Origin: Pseudomonas reidholzensis
GTDB taxonomy: Bacteria; Pseudomonadota; Gammaproteobacteria; Pseudomonadales; Pseudomonadaceae
NCBI RefSeq assembly: GCF_900536025.1
Contig: NZ_UNOZ01000004.1
Span: 62,001 to 126,000, forward strand
Direction: 5' to 3'
Length of the DNA stretch: 64,000 bases
Under the pieces are notes generated by a model. It was not told the DNA's origin, ran no database searches, and worked only from the letters and a program-made list of their open reading frames with translations. Within the stretch, counting starts at the first letter, position 1. Each line of letters starts with the position of its first letter. This document shows, one piece after another, positions 8,185 to 15,119 of the stretch. A program made the translations under genes and the position numbers.

Positions 8185-9294
8185 TTACACCGCCGGGCAC
8201 TGGTGAGTAACGCAGTGGATGCCGCCACCGCCCGCCGCAATCGCATCGATATCCAGCTGCACCACCGCCCGCCTCGGATACAGCTTCACCAACAATCCGC
8301 GGGCTTTTTCATCCGCCTCTTGATCACCGAATTGCGGCGCAATCACCGCCCCATTGATCACGAAATAATTGATATACCCCGCCGCAAAATCCGCATTCCC
8401 CCGGCTGAACTTGCTCCGCCGCGGCGCCAGCGGTGGCGACAGCAAATGAATCTCCAGCCGGCGCCCATCTGCGTCGGTGGCCTTCTGCAGAATCTCCAGA
8501 TGCCGCTTGGTCACCGCGTGATCATAGGACTGCGGATCGCTGTCCAGATTCGCCACCACCACCCCAGGCCGGACAAAGCGGGCATAGAAGTCCACATGCG
8601 CATCGGTGATGTCCTTGCCCTTGATCCCCGGCAGCCAGATGATCTTGCGCAGCCCCAGCCGCGCCTTGAGTTCTTCCTCGACCTCGGCCTTGCTCCAGCC
8701 AGGGTTGCGGTTTTCGTTGACCCAGCAGCTCTCGGTCATGATCCCGGTGCCATGCCCGTCCACCTCGATCCCGCCACCTTCACCGACCAGCTCGCTGCGC
8801 TGGTACTGCGCGCCGGCCAGGGTGGCGACCCGCGCCGCCAGGCGGGCATCGTTGGCGTGGCGTTGCTTGCCACCCCAGCCATTGAAGTTGAAGCCCACTG
8901 CGCCGAGCGCGCCGTCATCGTCGACGACGAAGTTGGCGCCGATGTCGCGCATCCAGATGTCGTCCAGCGGGCAGCTGACAAAGGTGACGTTGTGGCTGCC
9001 ACAGTGCTGCTCCGCCAACGCCCGCTCGCTGGCGCGGCAGAACACCGTCACCGGCTGATAGCCGGCAATGGCGCGGGCAATGCGCCCCAGGGCGGCCTGC
9101 ACATCGGCGGTAAAGTCTTCCCAGATGGCCTCCTGGGCGCCAAAGGCGAGGTAGGCACGCTGCTGCGCTTCGCCCTCGTCGGGCATGAACCAGCGGCCGG
9201 CTTCGGCGGCACGCGCAGCGCCCAGCGGCAGCCCGAGCCCGGCGCCAAGGCCGGCGGCCAGGGACAGTTGCAGAAAGGTTCGGCGGGTCGGCAT
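8185..9294 (-). CDS. Tat-exported agmatine deiminase family protein
   Basis: A 369-aa protein. The N-terminus carries a twin-arginine signal (PTRRTFLQLSLAAGLGAGLG, cleavage near ARAAEA), so the enzyme should act in the periplasm. The body is an agmatine deiminase: WMRDIGANFV, FNFNGWGGK, EGGGIEVDGHG, DAHVDFYARF and the nucleophile Cys in GGGGIHCVTHQCPA are all present, so it looks active. The family hydrolyses agmatine to N-carbamoylputrescine plus ammonia. I took the ATG at 9294 because the Tat motif begins there. It is the last gene of the operon aguA-aguB-binding protein-this gene, 4 bp after the preceding stop. A cytoplasmic paralogue is encoded at 11283. Confidence 0.9.
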   Translation of the reverse strand: MPTRRTFLQLSLAAGLGAGLGLPLGAARAAEAGRWFMPDEGEAQQRAYLAFGAQEAIWEDFTADVQAALGRIARAIAGYQPVTVFCRASERALAEQHCGSHNVTFVSCPLDDIWMRDIGANFVVDDDGALGAVGFNFNGWGGKQRHANDARLAARVATLAGAQYQRSELVGEGGGIEVDGHGTGIMTESCWVNENRNPGWSKAEVEEELKARLGLRKIIWLPGIKGKDITDAHVDFYARFVRPGVVVANLDSDPQSYDHAVTKRHLEILQKATDADGRRLEIHLLSPPLAPRRSKFSRGNADFAAGYINYFVINGAVIAPQFGDQEADEKARGLLVKLYPRRAVVQLDIDAIAAGGGGIHCVTHQCPAV

Positions 9295-9298
9295 GGGG

Positions 9299-10393
9299 TC
9301 AGTCCTGTGCAGTCTTGAAGCGGGTCCACACGCGCATGCGCGCACGCATGTCTGCCTGGGGGATGTCCTTGCCCGGGATCAGCCGGGCATAGGTCGCGTC
9401 GTCGAGGTAGATGTCGGGGTTGTCGCGCATCTGCGCATCCACGGCCAGGCGCGCCTTGGCGCTGGCGGTGGGGTAGCCGGTGAAGTTGCTGATCGCGGCC
9501 ATGTTTTCCGGGCGCGTGACGAAGTTGATGAAACGATAGGCGTACTCCGGGTGGCGTGCGTCGGCGGGGATGGCCATGGTGTCCATCCACACCGTGGTGC
9601 CCTCGCGCGGTACGCGGTACTGGAAGTCGATGGCCTTGCCCGCGGCGGCGGCGGTGCGCTGGGCCTGGATCACGTCGCCGCTGTAACCGAGCGACAGGCA
9701 GAGGTTTTCGTTGACCAGTTCGGTCACCGGCTGCGACTGGAACTTGCGCACGTACGGGCGGATGGCGCTGAGCAGCTCGCTGGCCGCCTGCAGGTCTTCG
9801 CGCTTGGCGCTGCGTGGTTCGCGGCCTAGGTAGTTGAGCACCACGGCGAGCGCTTCGTCGGGCGAGTCGATGATCGAGATGCCGCAGTCGGCGAACTTCG
9901 CCGCCAGTTCCGGCTTGAGCAACAGGTCGAGGCTGTTCAGCGGCGCATCGGGCATGCGCTGGCGGACCTTGTCGGCATTCACCGTCAGGCCAATGGTGCC
10001 CCAGGTGTAGGGCACGGTCGCCTGGCGCGCCTTGGGGTATTGGTCGTGCAGCTTGCGCAGGCCCGGCTCGAGGTCATCCAGTGCCGGCAGTTGGCTGCGG
10101 TCGAGCGGTTGCAGGCTGCCGGCGCGCATCAGCCGTTCGGCCACGGTGTCCCCCGGGAACACCAGGTCATACCCGCTGCGCCCGGACATCAGCTTGGCTT
10201 CGAGCACTTCGCTGCCGTCCATGACGTCGTAGATCACCTGGATGCCGGTTTCGGCGGTAAACCGCTTGAGGGTGTCCTCGGCAAAATAGTCGGCCCAGTT
10301 GTACAGGCGCAGGGTCGGTTGTTCGGCCACGGCGTGGCTGGCGCAGGACGCCAGGGCAACAGCCGCGAGCAGGTGGCAAGGGCGCAGGGGCAT
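9299..10393 (-). CDS. polyamine ABC transporter substrate-binding protein (PotF/SpuD-like)
   Basis: A 364-aa periplasmic binding protein. Residues 1-23 are a signal peptide (LLAAVALASCASHAVAEQ). The mature part opens LRLYNWADYFAEDTLKRFTAETGIQVIYDVMDGSE, the classic start of putrescine/spermidine-binding proteins, and contains YDLVFPGDTVAERL, PYTWGTIGLTVN and GYSGDVIQA. No membrane or ATPase subunits lie nearby, so it must share a transporter encoded elsewhere or act otherwise. The gene begins 2 bp after aguB and ends 4 bp before the Tat-exported deiminase gene. Its ligand may be agmatine, putrescine or N-carbamoylputrescine. Confidence 0.92.
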   Translation of the reverse strand: MPLRPCHLLAAVALASCASHAVAEQPTLRLYNWADYFAEDTLKRFTAETGIQVIYDVMDGSEVLEAKLMSGRSGYDLVFPGDTVAERLMRAGSLQPLDRSQLPALDDLEPGLRKLHDQYPKARQATVPYTWGTIGLTVNADKVRQRMPDAPLNSLDLLLKPELAAKFADCGISIIDSPDEALAVVLNYLGREPRSAKREDLQAASELLSAIRPYVRKFQSQPVTELVNENLCLSLGYSGDVIQAQRTAAAAGKAIDFQYRVPREGTTVWMDTMAIPADARHPEYAYRFINFVTRPENMAAISNFTGYPTASAKARLAVDAQMRDNPDIYLDDATYARLIPGKDIPQADMRARMRVWTRFKTAQD

Positions 10394-10395
10394 GT

Positions 10396-11286
10396 TCAGG
10401 TCCTCGTGCTGGGTTGGCCGTCGAGTGTCATCAGCGGCGCGTACAGGTCGGGGCGGCGGTCGCGGTAGATGCCCCAGCTCAGGCGGTCTTCGCGCATGCG
10501 CGCAAGGTCCAGGTCGTGCAGCCAGACGCCGCTGCTGTCGCGGTCGGCTTCGGCCAGCAGCGCGCCCTTGTGGTCGCAGATGAACGACGAGCCGTAGAAG
10601 CGCATGGCAAGGTTCTGGTCGCTGGGTGCGACTTCGCGGCCGACCCGATTGGCCGCGACCACCGGCAGCAGGTTGGCGGCAGCGTGGCCGCGCATGGCGA
10701 TCTGCCAATGGTCGCGCGAGTCGACCTCGGCGGCGCCGGGCTCGGAGCCGATGGCGGTGGGGAACAACAGCACTTCGGCGCCCATCAGGGCCAGGCAGCG
10801 GGCGGTCTCGGGGAACCACTGGTCCCAGCAGATACCGATACCCAGGCGGCCGAACGCGGTGTCCCAGACCTTGAAGCCGGTGTCGCCGGGGCTGAAGTAC
10901 TCCTTCTCCTGGTAGCCGATGGCGTTGGGGATGTGGGCCTTGCGGTAGACCCCGAGCAAGCGCCCGTCGGCATCGGCCACGCTCAGCGAGTTGAAGAAGG
11001 CGTTGCCGGCGCGCTCGTACCAGCTCAACGGCAGCACCACGCCAAGCTCGCCGGCCAGCGCCGCAAAGCGTTTGAGCAACGGGCTGTGTTCATACGTCTG
11101 GGCCAGCGCCTGGTGGCTGTGGCACTGCTCGATGCAGAAGTACGGCGTGGCGAACAGCTCCTGCAGCAGGATCACCTGCGCGCCCTGGGCCGCCGCCTGG
11201 CGCACCAGTTGCTCGGCGCGGTCGAGGTTGGCCGGCAGGTTCCAGTCGCAGCTCATTTGCGTGGTGGCAATGCGCAGCAGGCTCAT
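10396..11286 (-). CDS. aguB: N-carbamoylputrescine amidase AguB
   Basis: A 296-aa carbon-nitrogen hydrolase of the nitrilase superfamily. The catalytic triad is visible: Glu43 (LLQELFATPYF), Lys116 (YRKAHIPN) and Cys153 (GIGICWDQWFPE). It converts N-carbamoylputrescine to putrescine, CO2 and ammonia, the step after agmatine deiminase. The ATG overlaps the aguA stop as ATGA, indicating translational coupling. The length and motifs match the AguB subfamily well. Confidence 0.95.
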   Translation of the reverse strand: MSLLRIATTQMSCDWNLPANLDRAEQLVRQAAAQGAQVILLQELFATPYFCIEQCHSHQALAQTYEHSPLLKRFAALAGELGVVLPLSWYERAGNAFFNSLSVADADGRLLGVYRKAHIPNAIGYQEKEYFSPGDTGFKVWDTAFGRLGIGICWDQWFPETARCLALMGAEVLLFPTAIGSEPGAAEVDSRDHWQIAMRGHAAANLLPVVAANRVGREVAPSDQNLAMRFYGSSFICDHKGALLAEADRDSSGVWLHDLDLARMREDRLSWGIYRDRRPDLYAPLMTLDGQPSTRT

Positions 11287-12338
11287 GGCCGCGCCTCCTG
11301 CAGTGGCCAGGCCGGCTGCTGCTGGGTGATGCAGTGGATGCCGCCGCCGCCGTGGGCGATGTGGTCGATGCGCACCGGGACGATTTCGCGGCCGGGGAAG
11401 GCCAGCGCCAGTTGGCGGGCGGCGGCCTGGTCGGCGTCGATGCCATAGGCCGGCATGATGACCGCGCCGTTGCACAGGTAGAAGTTGGTGTAGGAGGCGC
11501 AGAACACCTCGGCTTCGGGGTCGACGGCCGCGCTCGCCTCATACAGGTCGAGCAGCTCGAACGCGCGGCCTTGGGCGTCTGTGGCGAGCTCGAGGGCGCG
11601 GCGATTGTCCCGCGCTACTTGCGCGTACACCGAGCCGTGCTCATGGGTCGCGTCGACCAGCAGCACGCCGGGGCGGGCGAAGGCGCAGACGCCATCGACG
11701 TGGCCATCGGTCATGTCGCCGGTGACGTAGTCCGGGTCACCCGGCAGCCAGATCGTCTTGCGGATGCCCAGCACGCGGGCGAAGCAGTCCTCGAAGTCGG
11801 CCTTGCTGATGCCGGGGTTGCGGTTGGGGTTGAGCAGCACCGATTCGGTGGTGATCAGGGTGCCTTCGCCGTCCACATGAATCGCACCGCCTTCGTTGCA
11901 CAGTGGGGTGCTGAAACCCTCAAGCCCAAGGTGGTCAAGGATGCGCCGGCCAAGGCTGCGGTCGTGCCCATGCTCGGACTTGTCGCCCCAGGCGTTGAAG
12001 CGCCAGCTCAGGCCCGCCAAGCCCTGCTGCGGGTGGCAGATAAAGCTCGGCCCGCTGTCGCGGCACCAGCTGTCGTCCACGGCCAGTTCCACCAGCTCGA
12101 TGCCATGACCGCACAGGCCCCTGGCGCTGGCGACGGCCGACGGGTGGACGACCATTTTCACCGGCTCGAAGCGGGCGATGGCAGTGGCGACCTTGGCATA
12201 GTCACGCTGCACATCCGCCAGGGTCACGCCCCAGCCGGACTCCCACAGGGCTTGGTTGTGTGGCCAGATCATCCAGGTGGCGGCGTGGCGGGCCCATTCG
12301 GCGGGCATACGCCAGCCGCTGTCGGTGGACAGGTGCAT
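11283..12338 (-). CDS. aguA: agmatine deiminase AguA
   Basis: A 351-aa cytoplasmic agmatine deiminase, first gene of the operon. It opens GWRMPAEWARHAATWMIWPHN, a family signature, and carries WCRDSGPSF, FNAWGDK, NEGGAIHVDGEG, TDGHVDGVC and the nucleophile Cys in GGGGIHCITQQQPA. It releases ammonia from agmatine to give N-carbamoylputrescine, feeding AguB and then putrescine. The ATG at 12338 has ggag 7 bp upstream; an upstream TTG at 12344 is less likely. The operon is divergent from a LysR gene that probably controls it. Confidence 0.96.
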   Translation of the reverse strand: MHLSTDSGWRMPAEWARHAATWMIWPHNQALWESGWGVTLADVQRDYAKVATAIARFEPVKMVVHPSAVASARGLCGHGIELVELAVDDSWCRDSGPSFICHPQQGLAGLSWRFNAWGDKSEHGHDRSLGRRILDHLGLEGFSTPLCNEGGAIHVDGEGTLITTESVLLNPNRNPGISKADFEDCFARVLGIRKTIWLPGDPDYVTGDMTDGHVDGVCAFARPGVLLVDATHEHGSVYAQVARDNRRALELATDAQGRAFELLDLYEASAAVDPEAEVFCASYTNFYLCNGAVIMPAYGIDADQAAARQLALAFPGREIVPVRIDHIAHGGGGIHCITQQQPAWPLQEARP

Positions 12339-12433
12339 AGACAACTCCGTTCAAGTAAGAATTATTTATCAACGAAGCCCGCCGTCGCGGGTGTTGGTGT
12401 CAATGCTAGGGCTAGGAAGGGGCAGCGACAAAC

Positions 12434-12452
12434 GATAGATTTAGCGTATATC
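12434..12452. promoter_or_regulatory. candidate LysR-type operator between aguA and its LysR gene
   Basis: GATA-N11-TATC is a dyad of the spacing expected for LysR-family sites. It lies 22 bp before the LysR start and about 96 bp before aguA, in the 135-bp divergent gap. Confidence 0.4.
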
Positions 12453-12473
12453 TGATCAGTCAGGCTTATCACC

Positions 12474-13319
12474 ATGCTCAAACACTGGCCCCCACTGAAT
12501 GCCTTGCGCGGCTTTGAAGCGGCTGCCCGCCTGGGCAGTTTTCACAAGGCCGCCGAGGCGCTGAACCTCACCCAATCGGCGATCAGCCAGCAGATCCGCA
12601 GCCTGGAAAGTTACCTGGAGCAGCCGTTGTTCCACCGCAACGGGCGCAGCGTCAGCCTGACCGATGCCGGGCATGACCTGCTCAGCACCACTCAGTCGAT
12701 GCTGCAGCAACTGGCGGTGGGTATTCGCCGGCTCGACCAGTACCGCAAGCCCAATCAGCTGGTGGTCAACACCACGCCGGCGTTCGCCCGGCATTGGCTG
12801 CTGCCGCGGCTGGGGGATTTTCGCCAGCGCTGCCCGGAGGTGGACCTGTGGCTGTTCACCAGTTTTGAGGTGCCCGACATGGCCAGCCAGACCATCGACC
12901 TGGCCATCCGTGACGACCTCAGCGCGCAGGCGGAATGCAGCTTCAGCGTGCTGCATCAGGACCAGCTGTATCCGGCCTGCCAGCCGTCGTTGCCGGCCGC
13001 GGGTCGTTGCACCCTGCATGGCGAGCGCGAGATGGACTGGAGCCATTGGCAGGTGGAGGGCGGCGAGGATGTCGGGCAGCAGGGCAAGGGGCTGAATTTT
13101 TCCGACCCGGGGTTGTTGCTCGATGCGGCCTGCGAAGGGCTGGGGATTGCCCTGGTGAGTCAGTTGCTGGCGCAGCGGGCGGTGGCCGAGGGGCGCTTGC
13201 AGGCGCTGTCGCCGCAACGGGTGCGGGGGCCGGCGTGGGCGTGCCTGGTGCACCGGGACAGCCAGGATGATCCGCTGGCGCGGGGGTTTCTCGAGTGGTT
13301 GCGGGGTGAGCTTGGGTAG
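12474..13319 (+). CDS. LysR-family regulator (GcvA-like), probable regulator of the agmatine operon
   Basis: A 281-aa LysR protein. The winged HTH is in residues 5-65 (PLNALRGFEAAARLGSFHKAAEALNLTQSAISQQIRSLE). The effector domain has the GcvA/AmpR-like start NQLVVNTTPAFARHWLLPRLGDF. It is divergent from the aguA operon with a shared 135-bp gap holding a dyad. In P. aeruginosa the agu genes are controlled by a TetR-type AguR, so the use of a LysR here would be a different arrangement. Regulation is inferred from position. Confidence 0.88.
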   Translation: MLKHWPPLNALRGFEAAARLGSFHKAAEALNLTQSAISQQIRSLESYLEQPLFHRNGRSVSLTDAGHDLLSTTQSMLQQLAVGIRRLDQYRKPNQLVVNTTPAFARHWLLPRLGDFRQRCPEVDLWLFTSFEVPDMASQTIDLAIRDDLSAQAECSFSVLHQDQLYPACQPSLPAAGRCTLHGEREMDWSHWQVEGGEDVGQQGKGLNFSDPGLLLDAACEGLGIALVSQLLAQRAVAEGRLQALSPQRVRGPAWACLVHRDSQDDPLARGFLEWLRGELG

Positions 13320-13332
13320 CGGTTGTCAGGTC

Positions 13333-13388
13333 GGCCCTCTTCGCGGGTAAACCCGCTCCTACAGGGCGTATTTACCTGCGAAAAGGGC
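13333..13388. repeat. REP element with a truncated partner
   Basis: Ctcttcgcgggtaaacccgc plus tcctacaggg is one full REP. The following tttacctgcgaaaaggg looks like the distal half of a facing REP that has lost its cctgtgggagcgg half. It lies in the gap before the FecI gene. Confidence 0.6.
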
Positions 13389-13418
13389 GACTTGCTTCCG
13401 AACCCTGATTGTGTCGAC

Positions 13419-13437
13419 AATAATGCGACGAATTATC
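13419..13437. promoter_or_regulatory. Fur-box-like site before FecI gene
   Basis: AATAATGCGACGAATTATC matches the 19-bp Fur consensus GATAATGATAATCATTATC at 13 of 19 positions by my count and lies 17 bp before the FecI start. This fits iron repression of the sigma/anti-sigma pair. Confidence 0.5.
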
Positions 13438-13453
13438 ATTTGCGATCACCATC

Positions 13454-13966
13454 ATGGATGCAGGAAGCACCGGCGCGCCCGCCGTCGATATCGAGCAGCT
13501 GTATGGCGAGCATCACGGCTGGCTGAGGGGCTGGCTGCGAGTGCGCACCGGCAACCACGCCGATGCCGCGGACCTCGCCCAGGACACCTTCGTGCGCATG
13601 CTCGGCCTGCGACAGTTGCCGGTGCTGCGTGAGCCGCGCCACTACCTGGTGACCATCGCCCGTGGCCTGTTGATCGACAAATCGCGTCGCCGCCTGCTCG
13701 AGCAGGCCTATCTCGAAACCCTTGCCGCACGCCCCGAGCCGGTGCAGATCTCCGCCGAGGCGCAGCACCTGATCATCGAATCGCTGCTGGCCATCGACTC
13801 TATGCTCGATGGCCTTGGCGCGCGTACCCGGCAGATCTTCCTGCTGGTGCAGCTCGAGGGGCTCAGCTATGTCGAGGTCGGCCGACAACTGGGCTTGTCG
13901 GTGACCACGGTGAAAAACCACCTGGCCAAGGCCATGCTCAACTGCATCCTGCTGGTGGACGAGTGA
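13454..13966 (+). CDS. FecI-family ECF sigma factor
   Basis: A 170-aa iron-starvation sigma factor. Region 2 spans roughly residues 15-80 (LYGEHHGWLRGWLRVRTGNHADAADLAQDTFVRML, then REPRHYLVTIARGLLIDKSRRR). Region 4 spans 110-165 (LDGLGARTRQIFLLVQLEGLSYVEVGRQLGLSVTTVKNHLAKAM). It should direct polymerase to the TonB receptor gene at 15120 once the receptor-FecR signal arrives. Its stop overlaps the GTG start of the FecR gene. A Fur-like site precedes it. Confidence 0.94.
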   Translation: MDAGSTGAPAVDIEQLYGEHHGWLRGWLRVRTGNHADAADLAQDTFVRMLGLRQLPVLREPRHYLVTIARGLLIDKSRRRLLEQAYLETLAARPEPVQISAEAQHLIIESLLAIDSMLDGLGARTRQIFLLVQLEGLSYVEVGRQLGLSVTTVKNHLAKAMLNCILLVDE

Positions 13967-14877
13967 CCCCCAAGCCGAGCCGCGCCCAGCTGCAGGCGGC
14001 GGTGCAGTGGTACCTGACCCTCAACGACGAACAGGTCGCCCCCGAACAGCGCCTGGCCTGGCAGCGCTGGTGCGCGGCCAGCGTGCAACATGCGCAGGCC
14101 TGGGCGCGGATCGAGCAGGTCCAGTCACGTTTGCGCGGTGTGCCGCAGGCGGTGGCGCTGCCGGTGCTGACGCAGATGGGCGTGAAGCGCCGCGAGGCGC
14201 TCAAATTGCTGCTGGTGCTGGGTGTCGGCGCTGCGGGTGTCGCCGGTTATCGGCAGTCATCGTTGAGCGTCGATTACGCCACCCGCACCGGCGAGCGCCG
14301 GCCACTGCGCCTGGAGGAGGGCAGCCAGCTGGTGCTGAACACCGATAGCCGTGTGGATGTGCGGTTCACTGCCGGTGAACGGCTGATCGTGTTGCATCAG
14401 GGTGAAATCGCCGTCACCACCGGCAAGGACCCCCGGCCGTTTTCGGTGCAGACCGTGGATGGTCGGGTGCTGGCGCTGGGTACCCGTTTCAGCGTGCGGC
14501 TGCACCGCGACTTCACGGTGGTCAGTGTTCAGGAGCACGCCGTGCAGGTATGCGCCGTGCAGCGGGTCGAGGCCGGGCAGGCGCTGACGTTTGCCGCCGG
14601 GCAAGTCGGCCCGGTGCGCCGCGAGGCGGTGGACGGCAGTAGCTGGACCACGGGGATGCTGATCGCCATCGACTGGCGGCTGGGCGATTTCATCCAGGAA
14701 CTGGCGCGCTATCGACCGGGGTACCTGGGGTGCGCCGAGGCGGTCGCGCAGATGCGTATTTCCGGGTCTTTTCGCCTGGATGACCTGGAGGGCGTGCTGG
14801 CCAATCTTCCCGCGTCGTTGCCGGTCAAGGTGCGGCACTTTTCACGGTACTGGGCGCGGGTGGAAGCGGTCGGGTAG
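13963..14877 (+). CDS. FecR-family anti-sigma regulator
   Basis: A 304-aa protein starting at a GTG that overlaps the FecI stop. Residues 1-75 are the cytosolic DUF4880 sigma-binding part (QWYLTLNDEQVAPEQRLAWQRW). A membrane segment is at about 78-95 (LKLLLVLGVGAAGVAGY). The periplasmic FecR domain follows (DYATRTGERRPLRLEEGSQLVLNTDSRVDVRF) and the C-terminal end, which contacts the receptor signalling domain, contains ISGSFRLDDLEGVLANLPASLPVKV. It transmits the occupied-receptor signal to FecI. Confidence 0.93.
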   Translation: MTPKPSRAQLQAAVQWYLTLNDEQVAPEQRLAWQRWCAASVQHAQAWARIEQVQSRLRGVPQAVALPVLTQMGVKRREALKLLLVLGVGAAGVAGYRQSSLSVDYATRTGERRPLRLEEGSQLVLNTDSRVDVRFTAGERLIVLHQGEIAVTTGKDPRPFSVQTVDGRVLALGTRFSVRLHRDFTVVSVQEHAVQVCAVQRVEAGQALTFAAGQVGPVRREAVDGSSWTTGMLIAIDWRLGDFIQELARYRPGYLGCAEAVAQMRISGSFRLDDLEGVLANLPASLPVKVRHFSRYWARVEAVG

Positions 14878-14891
14878 GGGTTGCTAGTACT

Positions 14892-14987
14892 GGCCTCTTC
14901 GCGGGGCAAGCCCGCTCCCACAGGTACCGGGCTGGTCTGAAGTCTTGCACGGTACCTGTGGGAGCGGGCTTGCCCCGCGAAGAGGCC
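14892..14987. repeat. facing REP pair with perfect 37-bp arms
   Basis: The arm from ggcctcttcgcgg to cacaggtacc and its exact inverted copy are separated by 22 bp. It lies between the FecR gene and the receptor gene and could form a long hairpin in the transcript, lowering read-through. Confidence 0.85.
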
Positions 14988-15119
14988 GGCAACTGACACA
15001 ACGAAACCTGTGCTCAAAAAAATCCCGGTTCGGCCTTGCCGATTGCCATTGCCGTTCGGCTCCCCCTGTAGAGCGGTCATTTCAGCCGCCATCACCGCCA
15101 CCGCACAGGAGCCCCGTCA

